Assembly (NCBI RefSeq): GCF_030604785.1
Contig: NZ_JAUVVF010000032.1
Span: forward strand, 1 to 40,234
From: Paracoccus sp. (in: a-proteobacteria)
GTDB taxonomy: Bacteria; Pseudomonadota; Alphaproteobacteria; Rhodobacterales; Rhodobacteraceae
Length of the DNA: 40,234 nt
Direction: 5' to 3'
Positions within the stretch are counted from its first letter, which is position 1; each line of letters starts with the position of its first letter. Under the pieces are notes generated by a model. The model was not told the DNA's origin, did no database searches, and was given only the letters and a program-made list of their open reading frames with translations. Both the position numbers and the translations under genes were made by a program. Of this stretch, positions 11,300-20,261 are shown piece by piece.

Positions 11300-12329
11300 A
11301 GGCGGGCACCTTTCTGGGGGCGAAGCCCGCAACGGCTTCGGCAATGGCGCGAATATGGTCGGGCGTGGTGCCGCAGCAGCCGCCCACGACGTTCACAAGA
11401 CCCTCGCGGGCGAATTCGGCGACCTGCCGGGCGGTGTCCTGCGGGCCCTCGTCATACTGGCCGAAGGCGTTGGGCAGGCCGGCATTGGGATAGGCGCAGA
11501 TCAGCGTTTCGGCCACGCCCGAGAGTTCCGCCAGATGCGGCCGCATCGCCTCGGCGCCAAGCGCGCAGTTCAGGCCGATCGTCCAGGGCCGGGCATGACG
11601 CACCGAATACCAGAAGGCCGTGGGCGTCTGCCCCGAGAGGGTGCGCCCCGAAGCATCCGTGATCGTCCCCGAGATCATCAGCGGCAAGGCAAGACCGTGT
11701 TCCTCCATCGCCTGATTGCAGGCGAAGATTGCCGCCTTGGCGTTCAGCGTGTCGAAGATCGTCTCGATCAGCAGGATGTCGGCGCCGCCCGCGATCAGGC
11801 CGCGCGCCTGCTGCAGATAGGCCACGCGCAACTCCTCGAAGCTGGTCGCGCGAAAGCCGGGATTGTTCACGTCGGGGCTGATCGAGGCCGTGCGGTTCGT
11901 CGGCCCGATGGCGCCCGCGACGAAGCGGGGGCGCCCGTCCTCGGCCGTGGCGCGGTCCAGCGCGCGGCGCACGACGCGCGCACCCTCGACGTTCAGGTCG
12001 GTCACGGCCTCTTGCAGACCGTAATCGGCCTGCGCGATGGTGGTCGCCGAGAAGGTGTTGGTCTCGACGATGTCGGCCCCCGCAATGGCGTAGCGGTAGT
12101 GGATTTCCTCGACCGCCTCGGGCTGGGTCAGGATCAGCAGGTCGTTATTGCCTTTCTGCGGATGATCCGTGTGGTGCCGGCAGACATGGCCAGAGCCCTG
12201 GCCGGTATAATCCTCCTCGGCCAGGCCCAGGTTCTGGATCTGCGTTCCCATCGCCCCGTCAAGGATCAGGATGCGGTCGCGCGCGGCGTCGTTCAGCGCC
12301 TTGAAGACGGGGGATGCAGGCAGGGACAT
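11292..12329 (-). CDS. metH: Methionine synthase, homocysteine S-methyltransferase part (split MetH)
   Basis: The 345 residues match the N-terminal Zn-dependent homocysteine-binding barrel of Met[11 protein letters not shown] is at 23-32, VETNTF at 88-93, and the zinc cysteines are C255 (GLNCALG) and C318/C319 ([10 protein letters not shown]). Together with the downstream gene it rebuilds a complete MetH that transfers a methyl group from methyltetrahydrofolate through cobalamin to homocysteine. The two proteins break exactly at the natural linker between domains, and the reading frames overlap by 8 bp, so this is a clean split and not decay. A role as a stand-alone betaine- or S-methylmethionine-dependent enzyme is less likely because of the coupling. 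Confidence 0.93.
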
Positions 12330-12436
12330 GGACGAACCTCGTGATTGAAGCCCGTGATATAGCGACCCGCGCCGCTGTCCGCAAATTCATACTTCTGCAG
12401 AAGATCATGAGCGGCGTGCAAGTCCGAAGTCCATGA

Positions 12437-12466
12437 GAAAGGGGCGGGGGCCTGCGCCCCCGCCCC
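12437..12466 (-). terminator. Intrinsic terminator of the solute-binding protein gene
   Basis: A perfect 11-bp G/C stem (12441-12451 with 12456-12466, 4-nt loop) follows the stop of the leftward solute-binding protein gene. On the minus strand it is followed immediately by TTTCTC. This is a good intrinsic terminator. It should insulate the downstream split metH genes, which would then need their own promoter in 12330-12436. I see no cobalamin or SAM/SAH riboswitch in that stretch. Confidence 0.75.
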
Positions 12467-12489
12467 CGACGCGGTGCTGTGCACGTGGA

Positions 12490-13527
12490 TCAGAACCCCG
12501 CCTTGATCCGCTCGAACTCGGCCAGCTGACGGATGCGCTGCTGCGGGTCGTTCGGGGTCTGCGCAAGAACGGGAACGTCCAGATCGCCCAAGCCCTCGAT
12601 CACCGCCGGATCATCGGCGATGGTCGCCATCGCCTCGACCGAGGTATGGCCGTAGCCGATCGCGTCCAGCAGCGCGCGACCCGCCGAGGGTTCGAGCCAG
12701 GCATTGATGAAATCGTAGACCTTGTCCTCGCTGCCCGGGCCGTTCTTGGCGTTCACGAAGCCGCAGAAGAAGGTCGAAGACCCCTCGACCGGCGAGCGCT
12801 GGAAGCCCACGGGGTAATTGTCGCCCTGCAGATAGACCACGCCGTCATTCCAGGACCAGGCCACATCCACCAGCCCCGACGCCATCAGCTGCGCCTGCTC
12901 GGAGGGGTCGGACCAGTAGGCCGCGACATTCTGATGGGCCTGGCGCAGCCAGTCGGCGGCGGCCTGGAACTGTTCCTCGGTCACATCGTCCCAATCGGTC
13001 GTGCCGGTCGCCAGATAGCCAAGCGCCCAGACATCGTCGGCGCTGTCGGGCAGCGAGGTGCGGCCCTGATATTTCGGGTCGACGAATATCTGCAGCGTGG
13101 CCACGTCCTCGGCCGGGACGGTCTCGGTGTTGTAGGCGATGGCGGTCGCGCCCCAATCGGTCGGGATGAACCAGACGCCGGTCTCGTCGCGGAAAACCTC
13201 GCTGTCGAGGAAACGCTCGTCGATCTTGTCGAAATTCGGGATGCGGCTGGTATCCCAGGGTTCGATCAGCCCGGCATCGCGGTATTTGCCGACCATCTGG
13301 CTGCAGGGATGGACGATATCGGCGCGGAACCCGGACGAGACCTTCTGGAACGCCTCGTCGTCATCGCCGAAAAAGGCGAAGGTGGGCGATTGGCCGTGCT
13401 GGTCGATATAGGCCTGAAAGATCTCGGGGACCTCGAAGCCCGCCCAGTCGAAGACGGTCAGTTCGGGGTCGGCGGCAAGGGCGGGCAGGGCCGAGACGGC
13501 CAGAATGGTGGTGGTCATCAAGCGCAT
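12490..13527 (-). CDS. ABC transporter substrate-binding protein, spermidine/putrescine type
   Basis: This 345-residue periplasmic binding protein has an N-terminal signal peptide (MRLMTTTILAVSALPALA, likely cleaved near residue 19). The mature start, LTVFDWAGFEVPEIFQAYI, and later segments (SSGFRADIVHPCSQMV, LIEPWDTSRIPNF, FINAWLEPSAGRALLD) are typical of the PotD/PotF polyamine-binding family. Polyamine uptake is inferred from family only; the ligand could be another small cation or organic molecule. No permease or ATPase gene lies beside it, which is unusual, because such proteins normally sit in a potABCD-like operon. A promoter-like pair upstream and a strong terminator downstream suggest that it is transcribed alone. 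Confidence 0.88.
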   Translation of the reverse strand: MRLMTTTILAVSALPALAADPELTVFDWAGFEVPEIFQAYIDQHGQSPTFAFFGDDDEAFQKVSSGFRADIVHPCSQMVGKYRDAGLIEPWDTSRIPNFDKIDERFLDSEVFRDETGVWFIPTDWGATAIAYNTETVPAEDVATLQIFVDPKYQGRTSLPDSADDVWALGYLATGTTDWDDVTEEQFQAAADWLRQAHQNVAAYWSDPSEQAQLMASGLVDVAWSWNDGVVYLQGDNYPVGFQRSPVEGSSTFFCGFVNAKNGPGSEDKVYDFINAWLEPSAGRALLDAIGYGHTSVEAMATIADDPAVIEGLGDLDVPVLAQTPNDPQQRIRQLAEFERIKAGF

Positions 13528-13560
13528 GAAACCGGGCCTTCCTGTTGGGGATTTTTCCTG

Positions 13561-13589
13561 ACGCTAGCCTCGCCCGAAGGGGGGTGCAA
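13561..13589 (-). promoter_or_regulatory. Candidate promoter of the solute-binding protein gene
   Basis: On the minus strand TTGCAC (complement of 13584-13589) and TAGCGT (complement of 13561-13566) are 17 bp apart, a good -35/-10 arrangement. They lie 34 bp or more before the start codon at 13527, and a purine-rich AGGAAGG ribosome site follows. The element sits in the 81-bp gap after the SDR gene, which supports separate transcription of the binding protein. Confidence 0.45.
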
Positions 13590-13608
13590 GCGGCTCGCGT
13601 GCTCGTGT

Positions 13609-14352
13609 TCAGCGCATGCGCAAGGCGCCGTCCATGCGGATCACCTCGCCGTTCAGATAGCTGTTGGCGACGATGAAAGCGGCAAGGCGTGCATATTCCT
13701 CGGGCTCGCCCAGCCGCTTGGGGAAGGTCACTTCCTCGGCCAGGCTGTCCTGCACGTCCTGCGGCAGGCCGCGCAGCATCGGTGTGCCGAAGATGCCGGG
13801 CGCAATGGCGCAGACGCGGATGCGCTGGCTGGCCAGATCGCGCGCAAGCGGCAGCGTCATCCCCGCGATCGCCGCCTTGGACGCCGCATAGGCCGCCTGA
13901 CCCTTCTGCCCGTCAAAGGCCGCGACCGAGGCCGTATTGACGATCACGCCGTTCTCGTCGCGCTCGTTGCGGGCCATCTCGGCGGCGGCCAGGCGCATGA
14001 TGTTGAAGCTGCCGATCAGGTTGATCTCGATGGTGCGGCGGAAGCTGTCCAGCCGGTGCGGCCCCTCGCGGCCCAGCACCCGCTCGCCCGTGGCGATGCC
14101 CGCGCAGTTCACGCAGATGTCGATGCCCCCCATCCGCGCAACCGAGGCTGCGATGGCGGCCTCTGCGCTTGCCTCGTCGGTGACATCGGTGCGCTGGAAC
14201 CCCGCGCCGATGCGGTCAGCCTCGGCCTGTCCGGCCTCGGCCATGTCGAGGATCATCACCTCGGCCCCCGCCTCGCGGAAGTGGCGCGCTGTGGCCAGAC
14301 CCAGACCCGAGGCGCCCCCGGTCACGATGGCGCGGCTTTGTGCTAGTTCCAT
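13609..14352 (-). CDS. SDR-family dehydrogenase, 3-hydroxyacyl-CoA dehydrogenase-like
   Basis: This is a classical short-chain dehydrogenase of 247 residues. The cofactor glycine motif GGASGLG is at 12-18, the acidic residue after strand 2 (LDMAEA) predicts NAD(H) preference, and NCAG is at 82-85. The catalytic tetrad is N111, S142, Y155 and K159. The segments NTASVAAFDGQKGQAAYAASKAAI and IAPGIFGTPML resemble the HSD17B10-type 3-hydroxy-(2-methyl)acyl-CoA dehydrogenases, so a role in fatty-acid or isoleucine breakdown is likely but unproven. I chose the ATG at 14352 because a GGGGGAGA ribosome site precedes it; an upstream ATG at 14406 would add 18 unconserved residues. It follows ppk2 by 60 bp. 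Confidence 0.88.
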   Translation of the reverse strand: MELAQSRAIVTGGASGLGLATARHFREAGAEVMILDMAEAGQAEADRIGAGFQRTDVTDEASAEAAIAASVARMGGIDICVNCAGIATGERVLGREGPHRLDSFRRTIEINLIGSFNIMRLAAAEMARNERDENGVIVNTASVAAFDGQKGQAAYAASKAAIAGMTLPLARDLASQRIRVCAIAPGIFGTPMLRGLPQDVQDSLAEEVTFPKRLGEPEEYARLAAFIVANSYLNGEVIRMDGALRMR

Positions 14353-14412
14353 GATCTCCCCCTCGCTGGACGGCCCTGTTCTGCCATGACGGTCCCGGGC
14401 CGCCAAGAGGGG

Positions 14413-15303
14413 CTAGCCGCGCAGCAATTCCGGGCCGCCCGCGATGACCGGATCGGGGGTGCCGATGGCCTGGGGATCGGCGCCGGCATGGCCCACGGCC
14501 CGCAGGATGGTCTGGATCGCCGCGATCCGCGCCCGGCGCTTGTCATCCGCCCGGATCACGGTCCAAGGCGCGATGGGCGAATGCGACCGGTCCAGCGTGT
14601 CGCGGATCGCGTCGGTGTATTCGTCCCATTTCGCCAGCCCATCCACGTCGATCGGGCTCAGCTTCCACTGCTTCAGCGGGTCGCATTCGCGGTCGAGGAA
14701 ACGCCGCAGCTGTTCGGCCCGCTCGACATTCAGCCACAGCTTGACCAGGATCACGCCGTCATCGATCAGCATCTGCTCGAAGCCCGGCAGCTGGCGGAAA
14801 AAGGCGCCGCGCTGCGCGTCGGTCGAGAAGCCGAAGACGCGTTCGACCACGCCGCGATTGTACCAGCTGCGGTCGAACAGCGCGATCTCGCCCGCCGCGG
14901 GCAGCCAGTCCACATAGCGCTGGAAATACCATTGCCCGGCCTCGCGCTCGGTCGGCTTGGGCAGGGCCACGACATAGGCAGAACGCGGGTTCAGATTGGC
15001 GCGCACCCGTTCGATCGCGCCGCCCTTGCCGGCCGCGTCGCGCCCCTCGAACAGGACCACGACGCGTTTCTTCGTGGCGATCACGTCATGCATCATGCGG
15101 ACCAGCTGCAGCTGCAACCGCTCCATCGCCGCCTCGTATTCAGCCTTGTCCATCATGCAATCATAGGGGAACGACGCATCGAGGATCTCGCGCCGGGTGC
15201 CCTCGGTCACGGCCTCGCGCAAGGCGGCAGGCGCCTCGTTCTCGAGATAGTCCGAGATCCGCCCGACCAGCGGCAATTCGGCAATGGGGGCGGGACGGGT
15301 CAC
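14413..15303 (-). CDS. ppk2: Polyphosphate kinase 2 family protein
   Basis: PPK2 enzymes phosphorylate nucleoside diphosphates (or monophosphates) with polyphosphate, or run in reverse. This 296-residue protein has a single PPK2 domain. The Walker A loop [11 protein letters not shown] is at 85-95, Walker [12 protein letters not shown] at 141-151, and a lid region with conserved Arg residues is near [16 protein letters not shown]. The single-domain layout with a short N-terminal extension fits the class I (NDP to NTP) group, but sequence alone does not fix the substrate. I place the start at a GTG whose GTGA overlaps the metA stop codon, implying coupled translation. An ATG at 15339 would add 12 residues inside metA. 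Confidence 0.9.
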   Translation of the reverse strand: MTRPAPIAELPLVGRISDYLENEAPAALREAVTEGTRREILDASFPYDCMMDKAEYEAAMERLQLQLVRMMHDVIATKKRVVVLFEGRDAAGKGGAIERVRANLNPRSAYVVALPKPTEREAGQWYFQRYVDWLPAAGEIALFDRSWYNRGVVERVFGFSTDAQRGAFFRQLPGFEQMLIDDGVILVKLWLNVERAEQLRRFLDRECDPLKQWKLSPIDVDGLAKWDEYTDAIRDTLDRSHSPIAPWTVIRADDKRRARIAAIQTILRAVGHAGADPQAIGTPDPVIAGGPELLRG

Positions 15304-16232
15304 GGCTGCGGCTCTCCGATGCGGGACATGTCGTACCATGTCGTCTGGTAGATCTCGTTGATCCAGTTACCGTAGAGCAGATGGGCGTGACTGCGCCAGC
15401 GGTTGGACGGAGCGCGCGAGGGGTCGTCCTCGGGGTAGTAGTTCGCGGGCACCCCGATGGGCTTTCCGGCCGCGACGTCGCGGTCGTATTCGTCCTTGAG
15501 CGTCGTGCTGTCATATTCGAAATGGTTGAAGACATAGAGCGCGCGATGCCCCGGATCGGCCAGCAGGCAGGGCCCCACATCGGGGCTGGCCAGCAGCGTT
15601 GTCAGGGCGGGGCGGGCATTGACATCGTCCTGGCGCACCTCGGTCCAGCGGCTGACCGGGACCAGCACATCATCCGAGAAGCCGCGCAGATAGGGCGAGG
15701 CGGGGGCCAGGTTCTGGTGGCGGAAGCAACCGAAGGCCTTGGCGGGCAGGATATGCTTGGGCAGGCCGTGGAAGTGCCAGGCCATCGCCATGCCGCCCCA
15801 ACAGACGCCGAAGGTCGAATGGACATGCGTCTGCGTCCAGGCGAAGACGCGGGTCAGTTCTTCCCAATAGGTGACCTGATCGAAGGGCAGGTGCTCGATC
15901 GGGGCGCCGGTGATGATGAGGCCGTCGAATTTCTCGCCCGTCGCCTCGACCTCGCGGAAGGGGCGGTAGAAGCTTTCCAGATGGTCGGCGGCCGTGTTGC
16001 GGCTTTCGTGATCGGACATCCGGATCAGCTGAAAGTCGATCTGCAGGGGCGTGGCGCCGATCAGCCGGGCGAACTGGTTCTCGGTCTGGATCTTCTTGGG
16101 CATCAGGTTCAGCAGCCCGATGCGCAGGGGGCGGATGTCCTGGGTCGCGGCGCGGCCCGGCGACATGACCATGACGCCTTCCTCGGACAGGATGCGATAG
16201 GCGGGCAGGTTCTCGTTCAGGGTGATCGGCAT
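15300..16232 (-). CDS. metA: Homoserine O-acyltransferase MetA, predicted acetyl-CoA dependent
   Basis: MetA activates homoserine at the start of methionine synthesis. The 310-residue protein shows the family start [33 protein letters not shown], the catalytic nucleophile C144 in FGVCWGGMA, and the conserved VFNHFEYD with the catalytic His. At the position equivalent to E. coli Gly111 it has Glu113 ([10 protein letters not shown]). Published work on Bacillus MetA shows that Glu here favours acetyl-CoA and Gly favours succinyl-CoA, so I predict O-acetylhomoserine as product despite the usual 'succinyltransferase' label. It starts 3 bp after the ATPase gene and ends in a GTGA overlap with ppk2. 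Confidence 0.95.
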   Translation of the reverse strand: MPITLNENLPAYRILSEEGVMVMSPGRAATQDIRPLRIGLLNLMPKKIQTENQFARLIGATPLQIDFQLIRMSDHESRNTAADHLESFYRPFREVEATGEKFDGLIITGAPIEHLPFDQVTYWEELTRVFAWTQTHVHSTFGVCWGGMAMAWHFHGLPKHILPAKAFGCFRHQNLAPASPYLRGFSDDVLVPVSRWTEVRQDDVNARPALTTLLASPDVGPCLLADPGHRALYVFNHFEYDSTTLKDEYDRDVAAGKPIGVPANYYPEDDPSRAPSNRWRSHAHLLYGNWINEIYQTTWYDMSRIGEPQP

Positions 16233-16235
16233 GTG

Positions 16236-17099
16236 TCAGTCTTTCTTGCGCGCGATGGCGCGGGCGATCAGGTCGTCGAAATCGGCCGGGCTGCGGATGG
16301 CGGCCACTTCCTCGGCCAGGATGGTGACGCCGCGCCGGGCCATCGCCTCGTATCGGGGTTGGCGATGGGCCAGGGCGCGGGCATAGGTCCAACGGATGAA
16401 ATCGTCGGGATTGACCTCGTCCTCGGTCAGGCCCTTCTCGACGCGATAGGCGATCCAGGCGCGTTCCAGGAATTCCGGCTGGTAGTACATGGGTTTGGGC
16501 GCGCGGTCGAAGCGGCGCACCAGCTCGGCCGTATGCGCCTCGCTGCCCTTGATCCAGACCATCAGGAGGTCGCGTTCCAGGGCGGCCAGGACCGGATCGA
16601 TGGGATCGTCAGGGTCCACGACCTCGCAGATCGAACCGCCGCTGTCGCAGACGAAATGCGGGATGGCGTAGATCTCGGCGGCACGGTCCATGAAGTGGCG
16701 CGTGTCCAAGAGCGCGGCGATCTCGGCCCGGCGGTGCTGGTCCTGGCGCAGGCAATACTGGTCAAAGGGCAGCCCCCCGCGCGAGGGGCTGCCGGGCTTG
16801 CCCAGATAGGTCGAAAGCGGCGCCAGATTGTCGAAGGTGATGTTCGAGGCGATGTAGACGCTGTCCGACATCAGCAATTCGCGCAGGAACGGGACCTTCA
16901 TCGCCTCGCGCTTGAAGTTGTCGGCGATGTACTCGCCCATGTATCGCGTGCCGATGCGGTAATCGACGCTGTAATGGAACCAGTCGCCCGTGGCCCGCAG
17001 CATCGAGGCCACATGCGTCTTGCCCAGCCCCGACATGCCGAACAGCACGATCCGCCGAGAGGGGGCCGAGTGCCATTCATCCGCGCTGCCATAGATCAT
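16236..17099 (-). CDS. P-loop ATPase/kinase-like protein of unknown function upstream of metA
   Basis: The 287-residue protein has a clear Walker A loop GMSGLGKT at 21-28, preceded by the hydrophobic strand RRIVLF. Downstream are a dTMP-kinase-like segment (WFHYSVDYRIGTRYMGEYI) and VPFLRELLMSDSVYIASNITFDNL. A C-terminal half (YQPEFLERAWIAYRVEKGLTEDEVNPDDFIRWTYARAL) I cannot assign. I do not recognise a characterised family. The gene lies 3 bp before metA in the same direction, so the two are very likely co-transcribed. A kinase or nucleotide-dependent regulator linked to methionine synthesis or nucleotide pools is possible but is inference only. It opens the metA-ppk2 operon. Confidence 0.85.
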   Translation of the reverse strand: MIYGSADEWHSAPSRRIVLFGMSGLGKTHVASMLRATGDWFHYSVDYRIGTRYMGEYIADNFKREAMKVPFLRELLMSDSVYIASNITFDNLAPLSTYLGKPGSPSRGGLPFDQYCLRQDQHRRAEIAALLDTRHFMDRAAEIYAIPHFVCDSGGSICEVVDPDDPIDPVLAALERDLLMVWIKGSEAHTAELVRRFDRAPKPMYYQPEFLERAWIAYRVEKGLTEDEVNPDDFIRWTYARALAHRQPRYEAMARRGVTILAEEVAAIRSPADFDDLIARAIARKKD

Positions 17100-17202
17100 C
17101 CGCCGCCCCTTTCGCCGCCAGCCCCTTAGCTAACCGCGCGGAGGGGCCAAGAAAAGGGGTGGGCGCGCGCGTTGGCCGAGGCGTCATCGCGTCCCGCGAC
17201 GG

Positions 17203-17222
17203 CCGGGGGGCCGGCCCCCCGG
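17203..17222. repeat. Perfect 20-bp GC palindrome in the intergenic region 17100-17381
   Basis: A fully self-complementary 20-bp run of G and C lies in a 282-bp non-coding stretch. The stretch otherwise holds only GC-rich short inverted repeats (for example GGGGGA...TCCCCC near 17275-17292) and the fadL terminator. The region separates leftward fadL from the leftward ATPase-metA-ppk2 operon. It should contain the promoter of that operon, which I could not pinpoint. I see no gene here. Confidence 0.5.
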
Positions 17223-17330
17223 ACCCCCCTCTGCACCGCGTGCGGTCGAGGGGCGCGCCCCGCAGGGGGGCCGGGGGGGAGCGAACTCCCCCGGGCATCG
17301 CCCCGGCAAGGCCCGCCGGCCCGAACGCAA

Positions 17331-17358
17331 AACGGCCCTGCCGCGAGGGCAGGGCCGT
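17331..17358 (-). terminator. Intrinsic terminator of the fadL-like gene
   Basis: An 11-bp perfect stem (17332-17342 with 17348-17358, 5-nt loop) lies 24 bp after the stop of the leftward FadL-type gene. It is followed on the minus strand by a TTTTG run (three of the Ts beyond the stem). It is a convincing Rho-independent terminator. Confidence 0.8.
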
Positions 17359-17381
17359 CCTTTCTGTTCCGACCGACCCGA

Positions 17382-18524
17382 TCAGAAGCTGTAGCCGACC
17401 CGGATGCCGATGCCCCAGAGGTCGTTGTCCTCCATATCAGCGCGCGGCTGGCCGGCGGTCTGCGGGTTGGCACTGCCCAGCTTCGAGTAGTTGATGCCGG
17501 TCGTGACCTTGAAATTGTCCATCGTGTAGACGGCGGCCAGCGTGATCCCCCTGCGCCCGTTGGTGGGCGCCAGCGGCGAGACCAGATCATCGCCCTTCGG
17601 CTCGTAGACGAACGAGACCGAGCCCGACCAATTGTCGGTGAAGCGGCGGCCCACGCCGAGCGTGTAGGTCGTCGTATCCTCCAGCGCCACCAGCCCGCCG
17701 CCGGTCGCGGTGGTGAAGGCTGCGGGCTCAACCAGGACTTCCGACCACTTCACCCACCGGATCGAGCCGAAGACCAGCGTATCGGCGGCAACCCCGGTCT
17801 GCCCCTCCAGCGTGACCGAGCGCGGCGTGTCCACCGAGGTTGTCGTCACGGCGCCGGGATTGATGTTCTCGCGCGTGTCGAATTCATGGGTGACCTTGCT
17901 GTTGTAGGTCAGCGAGACGCGGCCAGCGATCTCGGGGATCTCGTAGGCGGCGCCGATCACGTAGCCCGCGCCCCAGGCGGGATCCATGCGGACGTTGTAG
18001 CCGCTCAGCCCGCCGGCGGTGATCGGGTTGCCGTAGGCCGCACCGCTCAGCCCCACCTCGGCATCGGCCCGCGAGGCGCGGATGCCGCCATGGAACGAGA
18101 TGTTGTTGTCCAGCTTGTAGCGCGCCAGCGCCGTCACCGTGGTCGAGTTCACATTGGCGAAGGTGCCGCCCAGCAGGACCGAGCCATCGACGGCCGGGTT
18201 CGGTGCAAGCGGGTTTGGTTGCGACGGATAGCGCACATCGGCGCCGAAGGGCTGTTCGATGATCAGACCCGCCGACAGGTTCTCGTTGATCTGCTGCTTG
18301 TAGCCCAGGCCCACGAAGCCGTAGCCCTGCGCCACGTCGCCGGTGTTGAAGCCTGCCCGGTCGCGGCCGCTGACGGTCGGGTCCGCGCCGCCGAAGCTCA
18401 GCTCGACATAATTGCCGGGCTCGAACAGCACGGCCAGCGATTGCGGCGCGCGCTCGATCCCACCGGCGAGGGCGGGCGCGGCGGTCAGCATCAAGGCAGC
18501 AAGGCCGCCTGTGGTCTTTTTCAT
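17382..18524 (-). CDS. fadL: FadL/OmpP1/TodX-family outer-membrane transporter
   Basis: FadL-type beta-barrels let long-chain fatty acids or other hydrophobic compounds cross the outer membrane. The 380-residue precursor has a signal peptide (MKKTTGGLAALMLTAAPALA, cleavage near 20) and alternating beta-strand patterns. It contains LSAGLIIEQPFGADVRYP, typical of the family, and ends in the aromatic VGYSF needed for outer-membrane insertion. I chose the ATG at 18524 because GGAGGAAG precedes it and the signal peptide begins there; a longer version from 18602 would mask the signal. A promoter-like pair and a palindrome lie upstream. Substrate is not determinable from sequence. Confidence 0.88.
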   Translation of the reverse strand: MKKTTGGLAALMLTAAPALAGGIERAPQSLAVLFEPGNYVELSFGGADPTVSGRDRAGFNTGDVAQGYGFVGLGYKQQINENLSAGLIIEQPFGADVRYPSQPNPLAPNPAVDGSVLLGGTFANVNSTTVTALARYKLDNNISFHGGIRASRADAEVGLSGAAYGNPITAGGLSGYNVRMDPAWGAGYVIGAAYEIPEIAGRVSLTYNSKVTHEFDTRENINPGAVTTTSVDTPRSVTLEGQTGVAADTLVFGSIRWVKWSEVLVEPAAFTTATGGGLVALEDTTTYTLGVGRRFTDNWSGSVSFVYEPKGDDLVSPLAPTNGRRGITLAAVYTMDNFKVTTGINYSKLGSANPQTAGQPRADMEDNDLWGIGIRVGYSF

Positions 18525-18561
18525 GTCTTCCTCCCTTGGCAAGCCAACTGGCCCGAAGACA

Positions 18562-18589
18562 AGCCTAGCAGCCGCGACCCTACAATCAA
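18562..18589 (-). promoter_or_regulatory. Candidate promoter of the fadL-like gene
   Basis: On the minus strand TTGATT (complement of 18584-18589) and TAGGCT (complement of 18562-18567) are 16 bp apart, a fair sigma-70 match. They lie about 38 bp before the fadL start codon. The inverted repeat at 18606-18620 sits 16 bp upstream of the -35 box, where an activator or repressor could act. Confidence 0.45.
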
Positions 18590-18605
18590 TTCCTTCGCGC
18601 ATATG

Positions 18606-18620
18606 ACGTGACGTTCACGT
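18606..18620. promoter_or_regulatory. Palindrome ACGTGA-CGT-TCACGT between fadL and guaB, likely operator
   Basis: Perfect 6-bp arms flank a 3-nt centre. An overlapping reading is TGACGT-TC-ACGTAA (18609-18622). It resembles the ACGT-containing imperfect palindromes recognised by regulators of fatty-acid and branched-chain amino-acid catabolism in proteobacteria, such as MerR-family LiuR. That attribution is from memory and is tentative. Position favours control of fadL rather than guaB. Confidence 0.45.
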
Positions 18621-18728
18621 AACTGTCAGAGTTCGGGCGTGTCATCGACGCAACGGCCAATGCCGGGCTGGACAAACGCCGCCGCCCGTGAAAGGGGAAA
18701 CTGCCAAACGACATTGCCGCAAGGATGA

Positions 18729-20183
<1,455 letters not shown>

Positions 20184-20198
20184 GTGTCGTGAAACGGG

Positions 20199-20233
20199 AA
20201 AGGCGCCGGAGGGGAACCTCCGGCGCCTTTCTC
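20199..20233. terminator. Bidirectional intrinsic terminator between guaB and hom
   Basis: A perfect 14-bp stem (20199-20212 with 20217-20230, loop GGAA) ends in AAA on the left arm and TTT on the right arm. It therefore presents a U-run in both directions (TTTCTC after guaB, TTTCCCG after hom). It lies 15 bp after the guaB stop and 29 bp after the hom stop, and serves both convergent genes. Confidence 0.85.
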
Positions 20234-20261
20234 ATGTCCCAAGGGTCGAGGCCTTGCGGCC

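Noticed and set aside
12330..12436. Cobalamin, SAM or SAH riboswitch before split metH
   Set aside because: No B12 box or SAM/SAH aptamer core could be recognised, and only about 107 bp separate the start codon from the upstream terminator.
12293..12484. Short minus-strand frame of 63 codons before metH
   Set aside because: It runs through a terminator hairpin, overlaps the metH start in another frame and lacks a ribosome site.
12433..14346. Plus-strand frame of 637 codons opposite the solute-binding protein and SDR genes
   Set aside because: Crosses a terminator and two real genes; no recognisable domain.
15381..17129. Plus-strand frame of 582 codons opposite metA and the ATPase
   Set aside because: Antisense shadow of conserved genes with GC-driven absence of stops.
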